DNA of 64,000 bases from Dyella ginsengisoli LA-4 (GCF_000334915.1 NZ_AMSF01000095.1:62001-126000), one strand, 5' to 3'; numbered from the stretch's first letter, positions 46,988 to 55,561 are shown. Notes: generated from the sequence alone by a model not told the origin. Program-made: numbers and translations.

Positions 46988-46998
46988 ATGATGCCAAA
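46988..46998 (-). promoter_or_regulatory. Motif TTTGGCATCAT upstream of hybrid kinase paralogue 2
   Basis: This is the second copy of the motif described at 43308-43318, here 84 bases upstream of the paralogue 2 start and preceded on the minus strand by a run of T. It lies in the 164-base divergent gap between this kinase and the GTPase gene. Confidence 0.35.
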
Positions 46999-47068
46999 AA
47001 ATGTCCGTCCGGGCCGACGGGCACGGTCGGGACACGCCAGGACGGCGCGTGCGCCTAGAATCGGGCAC

Positions 47069-48550
47069 ATGTCACATCGCCTGCGCCTGCTGCTCTCCGC
47101 CCTCGCCGTCGCCGCCCTGCTGTGGCTGCTGTTCGGCGCCGCCGAACGCGCGCTGGCACTGGCGCAGCGCTTTCTCGCCCTGCCGACCTGGCTGCAGTGG
47201 ACGCTGGGTGCAGTGCTGGTGTTCTTCGCCCTGCTCGGCGCCGCCGTGCTGTGGTGGCTGCTGCGGCCACCGCGCAAGCGACGCCCGGTCGCCGCGCCGG
47301 ACCGCGCCAGCCTGGAGCAGCGCATCGCCACCCTGGACGAACGCGGCGCCGACACCGGCGCACTGCGCGCCGAACTGGGCGAGCTGGACCGCCGCCGCGC
47401 CGGCGGGCGCGTCTACGTGGCGCTGTTCGGCGAGATCTCCACCGGCAAGTCCAGCCTGATGCGTGCGCTGGCGCCGCATGCCGATGCGGCCAGCGACGTG
47501 CGCGGCGGCACCACGCGCCAGGTGCAGCACGTCGACGGCAACCTGCCCGACGGCCGCGCGCTGGTGCTGGCCGACGTGCCCGGCAGCCGCGAGGCGGGTG
47601 GTGAGGCACACGAGGCGCTGGCCCGCGCCGAAGCGCTGCGCGCCCATGCGGTGATCTACCTCTGCGCCGGCGACCTCACCCGCAGCCAGGCCGAGGAGGT
47701 GCGCTGGCTGGCGCATTTCGGCAAGCCGCTGGTGCTGGCATTGAACAAGGCCGACCAGTGGCCGGCGGACGACCTGCAGGCGCTGCTCGCGCGCCTGCGC
47801 CGCACCGCCGACGGCGCCGCCGCGGCCGTGGTGGCGATCAGCGCCGGCGGCCGCGAGCGCTTCGTGCGCGCCCTTCCCGACGGCGGCAGCGAGCAGGTGG
47901 AACGCGCCCGCGCACCGGCCATCGCGCCGCTGCTCGAGTCGCTCTCGCGGCTCACCGCGCCGGGCGCCGAGGCGCTGGAAGGCGACCGTGCCAACGCCGT
48001 GCTGGCCGAACTGCACCAGCGCACCGGCACGCTGGAGGCGAGCACCCGCGCCGAGGCGGCTGAACGTATCGTCAAACGCTACGCCCGCCGTGCCGTGGTC
48101 GGCGCAATGGCGGCGGTGGCTCCCGGCAGCGATCTGCTGATCCAGGGCGCGCTGGCCACCGCGCTGACCCGCGAGCTGGCGCAGCTGTACGGCGTGCGCG
48201 TGAGCGAGGTGCAGATCGACGACTTCGTGCGCCAGGCCAAACTCACCGTGCGCACAGGCAGCTCCATCGTGCTGGCCATTGCCGGCAACGCGCTGAAGGC
48301 CTTCCCCGGCCTGGGCACGCTGGGCGGCGGCGTGCTGCACGCCTTCGCCTACGCGCTGATCTTCGATGCGATGGGACGCGCCCTGGCCGGCTCGCTGGCC
48401 GAGCGCCACGCGCTGGACCAGCACGACGCCGGCGAGCGGCTGAAATCGATGCTGGCCGACGCCAGCAGCAGCCGGCTGCGCCGGCTCGCCTCCTTGACGA
48501 TGGAAGCGATCGGCGAGCGCTCCGGCGCGGACGCGTCGCCGGGCGCCTGA
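47069..48550 (+). CDS. Membrane-associated Era-like GTPase with DUF697-type domain (1)
   Basis: A 493-residue protein. Two N-terminal hydrophobic segments (about 5-25 and 38-65) are followed by a GTPase domain with G1 LFGEISTGKSSL, G3 DVPGS and G4 NKAD. The C-terminal part (about 350-460) has the helical DUF697-like region GAMAAVAPGSDLLIQGALATALTRELAQLYG and hydrophobic helices. The role of such GTPases is unknown; related YcjF/YcjX-type proteins are stress-linked. A second member lies at 52744-54099. Confidence 0.87.
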   Translation: MSHRLRLLLSALAVAALLWLLFGAAERALALAQRFLALPTWLQWTLGAVLVFFALLGAAVLWWLLRPPRKRRPVAAPDRASLEQRIATLDERGADTGALRAELGELDRRRAGGRVYVALFGEISTGKSSLMRALAPHADAASDVRGGTTRQVQHVDGNLPDGRALVLADVPGSREAGGEAHEALARAEALRAHAVIYLCAGDLTRSQAEEVRWLAHFGKPLVLALNKADQWPADDLQALLARLRRTADGAAAAVVAISAGGRERFVRALPDGGSEQVERARAPAIAPLLESLSRLTAPGAEALEGDRANAVLAELHQRTGTLEASTRAEAAERIVKRYARRAVVGAMAAVAPGSDLLIQGALATALTRELAQLYGVRVSEVQIDDFVRQAKLTVRTGSSIVLAIAGNALKAFPGLGTLGGGVLHAFAYALIFDAMGRALAGSLAERHALDQHDAGERLKSMLADASSSRLRRLASLTMEAIGERSGADASPGA

Positions 48551-48593
48551 AGCCCCGGGCAGATCGCCGACAAGTCAACTTCACACGACAATT

Positions 48594-48646
48594 TGTCAGG
48601 TTTGCTTGACATCTCGTTAGGGCGATGTGTAAGGTTTACTTGTCAT
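48594..48646 (+). promoter_or_regulatory. Promoter with two 19-bp operator-like direct repeats upstream of the TraB/GumN gene
   Basis: TGTCAGGTTTGCTTGACAT (48594-48612) and TGTAAGGTTTACTTGTCAT (48628-48646) agree at 16 of 19 positions, spaced 34 bases start to start. TTGACA at 48606-48611 can serve as a -35 box with a TAAGGT-like -10 inside the second repeat. A further short palindrome GACAATTTGTC (48587-48597) overlaps the first. Candidate binder: the XRE regulator encoded 1 kb downstream. Confidence 0.6.
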
Positions 48647-48725
48647 TCTGTCGCGCCTACCTTCCATCGTGCTGGGCGCGACACCTGACTCCGCCTTCGC
48701 TTCCATCTGACCAGGAGTTGTCGCC

Positions 48726-49619
48726 ATGCATGCCTCGAAGGAATCCGTCCGGCGCCGGCTGCGTCTCGCACTCGGCCTGTGCGCCCTGCTCTGCTCCGGC
48801 GCGGCACTGGCCGATCCGGCGCTGTGGCTGGTCAAGGGACCGCACGCCAGCCTGTACCTGTATGGCACGGTGCACGTGCTGCGCCCGAACCAGCCGTGGG
48901 AAACCCCGGCACTCGACAAGGCGCTCGCCGCCAGCCAGGACCTGTGGCTGGAGGTCCCCGACGCCGACAACGCGGCGAAGATGCAGCCGCTGATCAGGAC
49001 GCTGGGCATGGACCCCGCGCATCCACTCTCCTCCAAGCTGGACAAGGCCGACGTGGCGCGCGTGGACGCCGCCGCGCGAAGCGCCGGCATCCCGGTCGGC
49101 GAGCAGGCGCTGGAGCCGATGCAGCCGTGGCTGGCCAGCCTCTCGCTGGCGACGCTGCCCCTGATGCAGGCCGGCTACGACCCGAAGAGCGGCGTGGAGA
49201 TCCGGCTCAAGGCGCGCTCGCAGGCCATGGGCAAACCGGTGCGCGGGCTGGAGACGCTGACCCAGCAACTGCACTTCTTCGCCGACATGCCGCAGACCAC
49301 CCAGGTTGCCATGCTGCGCGCCACGCTGGCCGAGGTGGACGCCGGCCCGAAGCGGCTCGACGCGCTGGTCACCGCCTGGGAAGCCGGCGACCTGGACGGC
49401 ATCGCCCGGATCACCGCGCAGGAGATGGCAAGCCAGACGCCCACGCTGTACGAGAACCTGATCGTTCGACGCAACCGCCAATGGGCAACCCAACTGGACG
49501 AGCGGCTGAGGGGAGCCGGCACCAGCTTCGTCGCCGTCGGTACCGCACACCTGGTCGGCCCGGACAGCGTGCAGACGCTGCTGGCCCGACGCGGTTACAC
49601 CATCGAGCGGGTGCAGTAG
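48726..49619 (+). CDS. TraB/GumN family secreted protein
   Basis: A 297-residue protein with a signal peptide ending near GAALA-DP. The family motifs are LYLYGTVHVLRP near the start, LEVPDADN, the central GVEIRLKARSQAMGKPVRGLE (given here in part) and VAVGTAHLVGPDSV near the end, with paired G-T-x-H motifs as in Tiki/TraB metal-dependent proteases and GumN. It may be a periplasmic protease-like enzyme. AGGAG precedes the ATG. It is followed by the XRE regulator gene after 54 bases. Confidence 0.88.
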   Translation: MHASKESVRRRLRLALGLCALLCSGAALADPALWLVKGPHASLYLYGTVHVLRPNQPWETPALDKALAASQDLWLEVPDADNAAKMQPLIRTLGMDPAHPLSSKLDKADVARVDAAARSAGIPVGEQALEPMQPWLASLSLATLPLMQAGYDPKSGVEIRLKARSQAMGKPVRGLETLTQQLHFFADMPQTTQVAMLRATLAEVDAGPKRLDALVTAWEAGDLDGIARITAQEMASQTPTLYENLIVRRNRQWATQLDERLRGAGTSFVAVGTAHLVGPDSVQTLLARRGYTIERVQ

Positions 49620-49673
49620 CACCCGCCCCCGGGGCGATGGCATCCACCCGCCGCCCCATCCGGAGGACGCTTC

Positions 49674-49898
49674 ATGGAAAACAGACTGCGCGTGCTGCGC
49701 GCGGAACAGGGCTGGAGCCAGGCCGAGCTGGGCGACCGCATCGGCGTCTCGCGGCAGGCCGTGAACGCGATCGAGACCGGCAAGCACGACCCCAGCCTGC
49801 TGCTGGCATTCCGCATCGCCGACGTATTCGGACTGACGGTCGAAGCGGTGTTCCGACCGGACCTCAAAACCACCACGGGAGCCCTTCCCCATGACTGA
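49674..49898 (+). CDS. XRE-family transcriptional regulator
   Basis: A 74-residue protein that is essentially one helix-turn-helix domain: RAEQGWSQAELGDRIGVSRQ as the DNA-binding helices and AVNAIETGKHDPSLLLAFRI behind them, then VFGLTVEAVF. It is of the small YozG/PlcR-N type, which often regulates an adjacent membrane protein. GGAGG precedes the start. Its stop overlaps the next start by 8 bases, so the two proteins are probably made together. Confidence 0.92.
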   Translation: MENRLRVLRAEQGWSQAELGDRIGVSRQAVNAIETGKHDPSLLLAFRIADVFGLTVEAVFRPDLKTTTGALPHD

Positions 49899-50550
49899 CG
49901 ATGCTGCCATCAAGTCGAGAAAGATCCGCAACATCGCTGCGCTGTCCTTCGCCGGCATGCTGGTGGGCGCCGCCGCCGGATTCGGACTCGGTCGATTCCT
50001 CAAACACGGCGTGCCCGCCGGCGCACACTTGGGGTGGTCGGACATCGGCGCACTCGCGATCAGCCTGTGGATGCTGGTGTCGGGCATCTTCATCGCCACC
50101 GCCGGTTCGCACCGCCGCCTGGCCGGGCGGATGGTCGACCCGGGCGAACCGCGCCCGGCCACGCCGGAGCAGATGCGCTTCTACCGCGCACAGGCCTTCG
50201 TGCTGATCCTCGCCGGGCTGCTGCTGGCCCTGCCTGTGCTGGCCGGCTTGCTGCCGGCCGCATCGACCGACGTGCGCGTCGCTGCGATGGGCACGCTGGT
50301 AGTGCTGTTCGCACTGCAGACATGGTGGAACATCGGCATCTGGCGCCGCGCGGACGAGTTCCTGCGTGCGCTCATCGCCGACACGGCGATCATCTGCTTC
50401 TGGGTGCTGCAGTCAGCACTGCTGTTCTGGGCCGCAGGCGAGAAACTCGGACTGCTGCCGAGCGCCAGCCTGTGGGATGCGCTGGTGGTGCTGATGGCGG
50501 TGTACCTCGTGGTCAGCGCGACCCAGTCGATCCGCAAAGGCTTCACCTGA
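49891..50550 (+). CDS. Integral membrane protein coupled to the XRE regulator
   Basis: A 219-residue protein with six hydrophobic segments at about 16-36, 48-68, 101-121, 130-150, 163-183 and 190-210. I do not recognise the family. The polar loop at about 70-98 (HRRLAGRMVDPGEPRP) is the main soluble region. The start at 49891 overlaps the regulator gene. A role as the sensor or target of that regulator is an inference from context. Confidence 0.8.
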   Translation: MTDDAAIKSRKIRNIAALSFAGMLVGAAAGFGLGRFLKHGVPAGAHLGWSDIGALAISLWMLVSGIFIATAGSHRRLAGRMVDPGEPRPATPEQMRFYRAQAFVLILAGLLLALPVLAGLLPAASTDVRVAAMGTLVVLFALQTWWNIGIWRRADEFLRALIADTAIICFWVLQSALLFWAAGEKLGLLPSASLWDALVVLMAVYLVVSATQSIRKGFT

Positions 50551-50590
50551 GGCCCGCTGGCAGATCGTCTTTCCCATCGGAGACAAGGCA

Positions 50591-50884
50591 ATGATCGAAT
50601 TGAAGAACGGCTCGGGTCAGGTCCTGCTCCGGCTCGAGGGCGCGGAGATCCGCAACCTGATGGGCCAGACCGTCGGCCGCATCCGCGACAACGTGCTGAG
50701 CAACTTGCAGGGGCAGGAGCTGGCCGAAGTACGCGACGGCAAGGTGTATCGGGGCGGCACGGCGCTGTTGGAAGTACGCGGCAACGACATCCTAAATGCG
50801 GCCGGCCAACGCCTCGCATCGACAAGCGGCGGCGATGCCAATCAGCGCGGCCTGCTCGGCGCCGCCTTTCTCTGCTTCTGCTGA
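50591..50884 (+). CDS. Small 4-fold beta-flap-like protein
   Basis: A 97-residue soluble protein made of four related short repeats of the form LxGxEIRNxxGQxVG: IELKNGSGQVLLRLEG, AEIRNLMGQTVGRI, VLSNLQGQELAEVRDG and GNDILNAAGQRLA. This internal repetition suggests a small beta flap. It ends GAAFLCFC with two cysteines. GGAG precedes the ATG. Its function is unknown. It lies 40 bases after the membrane protein gene. Confidence 0.75.
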   Translation: MIELKNGSGQVLLRLEGAEIRNLMGQTVGRIRDNVLSNLQGQELAEVRDGKVYRGGTALLEVRGNDILNAAGQRLASTSGGDANQRGLLGAAFLCFC

Positions 50885-50984
50885 GAGGCCGGGCCGCGCG
50901 CAGGGACGATCCAGCGCGCTGGCCGAACACTCCGTTCCGGCCGGAGCGCTGGAACGGTAACGGTTTCTCGGCCAGACTCATTGC

Positions 50985-51614
50985 ATGTCTACGCGCCTGA
51001 CCGTCCCGACGCTGCTCGCCGGCCTCGCCCTGGCTTTCGCCACCTCGGCGTATGCCGCCACCGACAGCTACCGCTTCGATACCGTGCACAGCCAGGTGCT
51101 GTTCAACATCACCCACGACGGCTACTCGCGCCCTTGGGGCCGATTCCACATCGCCCGCGGCTGGCTGCGCTTCGACCCGGACCACTGGGAGCGCTCGGCC
51201 ACCGCGCTGGACATTGATCTCAACAGCCTGGACATGGGCGACGCCGACTGGAACAAGGCCGTGCTCAAGCCGTCCCTGCTCGATGCCGCCGGCCACCGCT
51301 ACGCGCACTTCGCCAGCACCTCGGTGGAGCGCACCGATGCCAGCCACGGCGTGATCCACGGCCAGCTCACCCTGCGCGGCATCACCAAGCCGGTGGACGT
51401 GCCGTTCCAGTTCAACCGGCTCGCCCGCACCATTTTCGGCCTGCATACCGTCGCCGGCTTCTCCGCCACCGCCGCGCTGGACCGCCGCGACTTCGGCATC
51501 ACCGCTTTCAAGAACTCCATCGGCGACCAGGTGCTGGTGCGGCTGGAGATCGAGGCGATCCGCGACGACGGCGCCCAGCCCGCTTCTTCCACTTCCGCCA
51601 GGAACACACCATGA
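50985..51614 (+). CDS. YceI family periplasmic protein (1)
   Basis: A 209-residue protein. Signal peptide ends near AYAATD. The lipocalin-like fold is marked by YRFDTVHSQVLFNITHDGYS, the SLDMGDADWN segment, ASTSVERTD, LTLRGITKPVDVPF and ALDRRDFGIT. YceI proteins bind polyisoprenoids such as ubiquinone derivatives. It overlaps the cytochrome b561 gene (ATGA), and a second YceI gene follows that. Confidence 0.92.
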   Translation: MSTRLTVPTLLAGLALAFATSAYAATDSYRFDTVHSQVLFNITHDGYSRPWGRFHIARGWLRFDPDHWERSATALDIDLNSLDMGDADWNKAVLKPSLLDAAGHRYAHFASTSVERTDASHGVIHGQLTLRGITKPVDVPFQFNRLARTIFGLHTVAGFSATAALDRRDFGITAFKNSIGDQVLVRLEIEAIRDDGAQPASSTSARNTP

Positions 51615-52165
51615 GTCTTCGCAGCACCGACCGCCAGTGGGGCAGCGTCGCCCGGTTCTTCCACTGGATCATGGCACTGGCGATCCTGGTCAACGGCGTG
51701 TGGGGCCTGCTGATGACCGACATGACGCCGTCGATGAGCAAGATCAGCGTGTACGCCTGGCACAAGTCGATCGGCCTCACCGTGCTGGCGCTGTTCGCCC
51801 TGCGGCTGGCATGGCGTGCGTTCGATCGTCGCCCGAAGGACGAGCCCGGCCCGCGCTGGCAGCAACTCGCCGCCCACGCGGTGCACGGCGTGCTGTACCT
51901 GATGATCGCGGCGCTGCCGCTCACCGGCTGGTGGTTCAATTCGCTGCGCGGCTTTCCGCTGCAGTACTTCAAGTGGTTCAACCTGCCGGCGATCGCCGCC
52001 AAGAACGAAGACCTCGCCAAGGTCGCGCACGAGGCCCACGAGCTCCTGTTCTGGGCGCTGCTGCTGGTGCTGGTGGCGCATGTCGGTGCGGCCATCAAGC
52101 ACCACGTGTTCGACAACGACAACGTGCTGCGCCGGATGCTGCCGTTCGGCCGTCCGCGCAATTGA
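51611..52165 (+). CDS. Cytochrome b561 family protein
   Basis: A 184-residue membrane protein with four helices. The haem-ligand histidines lie in RFFHWIMALAILVNG (helix 1), YAWHKSIGLTVLALF (helix 2), then AAHAVHGVLYLMIA and the late VAHVGAAIKHHVF. It probably passes electrons from ubiquinol in the inner membrane, with the flanking YceI proteins as quinone carriers in the periplasm. Confidence 0.94.
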   Translation: MSLRSTDRQWGSVARFFHWIMALAILVNGVWGLLMTDMTPSMSKISVYAWHKSIGLTVLALFALRLAWRAFDRRPKDEPGPRWQQLAAHAVHGVLYLMIAALPLTGWWFNSLRGFPLQYFKWFNLPAIAAKNEDLAKVAHEAHELLFWALLLVLVAHVGAAIKHHVFDNDNVLRRMLPFGRPRN

Positions 52166-52187
52166 ATCCCCGCAAGGAGCCTCCCCG

Positions 52188-52736
52188 ATGAAACGTCTCG
52201 CCCTGATCGTCCTCGCGCTGGCCCTGCCGGCACTGGCCAGCGCCACCGACTACACCGTGCAGCCCGCCGGCAGCACGCTGGCCTTCCACGGCACCTTCCA
52301 GGGCGCCGGCTTCGACGGCCACTTCGAGAAGTTCGATGCGGCCATCGCCTACGACCCGGCCCATCTCGACGCCTCGAAGTTCGACGTCACCGTCGACCTC
52401 GCCAGCGCCAAGACCGGCGACAGCGACCGCGACACCGCCCTGCCCGGCAGCGACTTCTTCGATGTCGCCAAGTTTCCCAAGGCGCACTTCGTCACCACCG
52501 CGTTCCATCAGAACGGCGGCACGGTCACCGCCGACGGCAACCTCACCCTGCACGGCGTGACCAAGCCGGTGAGCCTCACCGTCGACTTCAAACCGACCAC
52601 CGCCGGCGCCACGCTGGACGTGAAGGGCACGGTCAAGCGGCTGGACTTCGGCGTGGGCGGCGGCGACTACGCCGACACCTCGGTGATCGCCAACGACGTG
52701 ACGGTCAGCGCGCACCTCAACCTCGTCGCCAAATAG
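52188..52736 (+). CDS. YceI family periplasmic protein (2)
   Basis: A 182-residue secreted protein. Signal peptide MKRLALIVLALALPALASA. It has the YceI pattern STLAFHGTFQGAGFDGHFEKF, the block ASKFDVTVDLASAKTGD, FFDVAKFPKAHFVTTAF and LTLHGVTKPVSLTVDF. AAGGAG precedes the ATG. It is more compact than the first YceI and nearer to the typical length. The b561-YceI order matches known paired loci. Confidence 0.94.
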   Translation: MKRLALIVLALALPALASATDYTVQPAGSTLAFHGTFQGAGFDGHFEKFDAAIAYDPAHLDASKFDVTVDLASAKTGDSDRDTALPGSDFFDVAKFPKAHFVTTAFHQNGGTVTADGNLTLHGVTKPVSLTVDFKPTTAGATLDVKGTVKRLDFGVGGGDYADTSVIANDVTVSAHLNLVAK

Positions 52737-52743
52737 GTCCACC

Positions 52744-54099
52744 GTGCGAGGCGGCGGCTGGTGGCAACGCCTGCGCAACCGGTTCACACCGGTCCGGGCC
52801 GTTGCGCCAGCGCCGCGTGCGAGCGGTGACGCGCCCGATCGCGTCGCCGACAGCCTGCGCCACCTGCTGGACGATCCGCAGATCCCGCCCAGCGTGCGCG
52901 AGGCGATGGCCGCCGACTTCGCCCGCGTCGAGGCGATGCTGAAGCGGCTGGAGCACGGCGAGCTTCACGTCGCCGTGTTCGGCCGCGTCTCCGCCGGCAA
53001 GTCGGCGCTAGGCAACGCCCTGCTCGGCCGCGAGGCGTTCGCGGTCGGCGTGCTCCACGGCACCACCACCGAGGCGGCGCAGGCGCCGCTGGACGAGGCG
53101 GCCGCCAATGGCCTGGTGCTGGTCGACACCCCCGGTATCAACGAACTGGACGGCGAAGCGCGCGAACGGCTCGCCTTCGAGGTCGCCGAGATCAGCGACC
53201 TGGTGGTGTTCGTGTGCGACGGCGACCTCACCCGCGACGAACTCGACGCCCTGCGCACCCTCGCCGCCACCCAGCGCCCGCTGCTGCTGGCGCTGAACAA
53301 GGCCGACCGCTACGGCGAGAGCGAGCGCGCCGACCTGCTGCAGCACCTGCGCGGCAAGGTCGCCGGCCTCGTCGCGCCGGACGACGTACTCGCCGTCGCC
53401 GCCCGCCCCGCGCCCCGGCGCGTGGTCGACGAAAACGGCGAACGGCTGGAACAGGTGCCGCCGCAGGTCGCCGCCCTGCGCGAACGCCTGCGCGCCATCG
53501 CCGAGCGCGAAGGCCGCACGCTTACCGCGCTCAACGCCGGCCTGCACGCCAGCCGCCTCACCGACCAGGTCAGCGCGCGCATCGCCGAAACGCGCCGCAG
53601 CGTCGCCGCCCAGCTCATCCGCAACTACGCGCTCGCCAAGGGCCTCGCCGTCGCGCTCAACCCGGTGCCGGTGGCCGACCTGCTCGCCGCCGCAGGACTC
53701 GATGCCGCGATGGTGGTGCAGCTCTCCCGCGTCTACGGCCTGCCGCTGACCCGCGCCGAATCCGGCCGCCTGGTCGCCACCATCTCCGCGCAACTGATCG
53801 CCCTGATAGGCGCGATCTGGGGCATGCAACTCGTCGCCTCCGCGCTGAAAGGCGTCAGCGCCGGCCTCTCCGTCCTGTTCACCGCCGCCGCGCAAGGCGC
53901 CATGGGCTACTACGCCACCGTCCTGATCGGCCGCGCCGCCGAACGCTACCTCGTCGCCGGCAAATCCTGGGGCGCGCTCGGCGCCAAGCGCGCCGTCGCG
54001 GACGTGGTGGAGAGCCTGGACCGGGATTCGATCCTGCGGGAGGCGCGGGAGGAGATTCTCAGGCGATTGCGGGCGCGGCAAGACCGTCCCAGCGCTTGA
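52744..54099 (+). CDS. Era-like GTPase with DUF697-type domain (2)
   Basis: A 451-residue protein that starts at a GTG, 7 bases after the YceI stop. The GTPase domain has G1 FGRVSAGKSALGNALLG, G2-like threonines in LHGTTTEAA, G3 VDTPGIN and G4 LALNKADRYG. The C-terminal part (about 290-440) has helical, partly hydrophobic DUF697-type segments (KGLAVALNPVPVADLLAAAG, SALKGVSAGLSVLFTAAAQG). It has the same organisation as the protein from 47069 but no N-terminal membrane anchor. Confidence 0.87.
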   Translation: MRGGGWWQRLRNRFTPVRAVAPAPRASGDAPDRVADSLRHLLDDPQIPPSVREAMAADFARVEAMLKRLEHGELHVAVFGRVSAGKSALGNALLGREAFAVGVLHGTTTEAAQAPLDEAAANGLVLVDTPGINELDGEARERLAFEVAEISDLVVFVCDGDLTRDELDALRTLAATQRPLLLALNKADRYGESERADLLQHLRGKVAGLVAPDDVLAVAARPAPRRVVDENGERLEQVPPQVAALRERLRAIAEREGRTLTALNAGLHASRLTDQVSARIAETRRSVAAQLIRNYALAKGLAVALNPVPVADLLAAAGLDAAMVVQLSRVYGLPLTRAESGRLVATISAQLIALIGAIWGMQLVASALKGVSAGLSVLFTAAAQGAMGYYATVLIGRAAERYLVAGKSWGALGAKRAVADVVESLDRDSILREAREEILRRLRARQDRPSA

Positions 54100-54165
54100 C
54101 GCGGCAGGTCGTCTCCGAGCAAATAGCCGGGGCCAAGAAGGCTCGCCGAGGGTGGCACCATCAGC

Positions 54166-54606
54166 ATGCAGACGGATCCGCCAGCACGAACCTCGGTATT
54201 TCAGGCCGCGCTTTACGCCCCCCTTGTTACACCTCTGGTGGCTATTCCGCTGACCGCAGTGGTCATGAACATCTACGCAAACGGCGTGGACCAGCTGGTC
54301 AAACTGCCCTTCGTGGCCATCGGCGCACTCGTCTATGGCTATCTGGGGATGTTGCTGATCTGCCTCCCCATCATGGGAGTACTCAGTCGTTTCCGCGCAC
54401 TCGACGCCATCCGTCTCTGCACAGGCACCTCAACCCTGGGCGCACTGGCGTGGTTCTGGCTCAACAGTGCGACCGGTGCGCCCGAGGCACTGGGGCCATT
54501 CTCGGAACTGTTGATTGGGGCGATTTGCAGTCTTGTGGTGTCCACCGCTTTTTGTATCCTGCGGGAGATACCTCTCCGTCTGAGCAGGAGAACCTTGCAC
54601 ACTTAG
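54166..54606 (+). CDS. Small integral membrane protein of unknown function
   Basis: A 146-residue protein with three to four hydrophobic segments (about 14-37, 47-70, 85-100 and 112-130). No family recognised. Its codons use more A and T at third positions than neighbouring genes. It starts a run of small orphan genes up to 57126. Confidence 0.65.
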   Translation: MQTDPPARTSVFQAALYAPLVTPLVAIPLTAVVMNIYANGVDQLVKLPFVAIGALVYGYLGMLLICLPIMGVLSRFRALDAIRLCTGTSTLGALAWFWLNSATGAPEALGPFSELLIGAICSLVVSTAFCILREIPLRLSRRTLHT

Positions 54607-54714
54607 CTGCAAGTCACCGCACAGAATGCAGCCAGAATCGAGTGACAGCGCGAAATCGCTGAATCCAAGCCAGCCTGCTGGCGTTCCAAGATCAGATACC
54701 CGAGTGGGACTTCA

Positions 54715-55101
54715 ATGAGCTTTGATCTGATGGTGTTCGACGCTGCTGCGGCGCCCAGAAGTCGCGCCGCCTTTATGGATTGGTACGAGCAGCAGACAGA
54801 ATGGTCCGAGGGTCACAGCTATGCCGACCCTGCTGTCACGTCTCCCGCCCTTCAACGTTGGTTTGCCGAGATGGCCGCGTTCTTTCCGCCCATGAATGGG
54901 CCGCTGTCCGACCCTGCGGCTTGCGGATCCGAGGTAACCGACCATTGCATCGGGCGGCACGTCATTTATTCCGCATTCGCCTGGTCCGTGGCGGACAAGG
55001 CTCACTCGAAGATGCGGGAGCTGGCGATCAAGCATGGCGTCGGCTTTTTCCACGCCAGCGACGACCCTGGCGAAATCCTTTTTCCGGACTCAAGTCTGTA
55101 G
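54715..55101 (+). CDS. Hypothetical protein with MSFDLMVFD start
   Basis: A 128-residue acidic protein, probably soluble. The N-terminal MSFDLMVFDAAAAPRSRAAF followed by WYEQQTEW, and the central WFAEMAAFFPPMNGP, recur in small hypothetical proteins of various proteobacteria, but I know no function. The ribosome site is weak. Codon use is less G/C-biased than in the housekeeping genes. Confidence 0.7.
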   Translation: MSFDLMVFDAAAAPRSRAAFMDWYEQQTEWSEGHSYADPAVTSPALQRWFAEMAAFFPPMNGPLSDPAACGSEVTDHCIGRHVIYSAFAWSVADKAHSKMRELAIKHGVGFFHASDDPGEILFPDSSL

Positions 55102-55201
55102 CCCGAGCGCCAAAGGCGCTAGTTGTATTGGCGGTGACGGCATTGTTGCCTCGCCGCAGTCGATGCCGCTAGATAGTTCAACCTCAGCGAGTTCCAATCC
55201 C

Positions 55202-55561
55202 ATGGAAGACGAGTCAGCTGATCTCACGGCCCGGAACGAAGTGGTGTCGAGCATTATCGATGCATTGGTGCAAGGCGACTTCGAGGGTGTGATCGCAGCG
55301 GCACCGTCATCGCGCATCGGCGCTCGGGACATGAAGCTAGCGGTGGCGAATTACGGTCGTACGCTCGTGCGGCCGCCGCTGGGCTGGCTTGAAGAGATTG
55401 ACTACGTTCGCATTCAAGCAGCGGAACCGGTCGCCTGGTCGGTGGTTGCGCCCCTGTTCACCGCGCAGGAGGGGGAGTCGGATCTGTCGCTCGAACTAAC
55501 GCTTGTCGCATCTTCGGAAGGGCGCTACGAGGCGCGTATCGATGACATCCACGTTCTCTAG
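55202..55561 (+). CDS. Hypothetical protein
   Basis: A 119-residue protein (MEDESADLTARNEVVSS at the start). A starting point at 55163 would add 13 residues; neither has a clear ribosome site. The body (IIDALVQGDFEGVIAAAPSS, the segment VANYGRTLVRPPLGWLEEID) suggests a compact alpha/beta domain. I do not recognise the family. Confidence 0.6.
   Translation: MEDESADLTARNEVVSSIIDALVQGDFEGVIAAAPSSRIGARDMKLAVANYGRTLVRPPLGWLEEIDYVRIQAAEPVAWSVVAPLFTAQEGESDLSLELTLVASSEGRYEARIDDIHVL

Noticed and set aside
42975-46991. A long plus-strand open frame opposite the hybrid kinases.
   Set aside because: It covers the complement of the kinase genes and has no family motif or ribosome site.
48551-48725. Classical rho-independent terminators after GTPase 1 and elsewhere.
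   Set aside because: Stems without a T-run only; nothing met the usual pattern.
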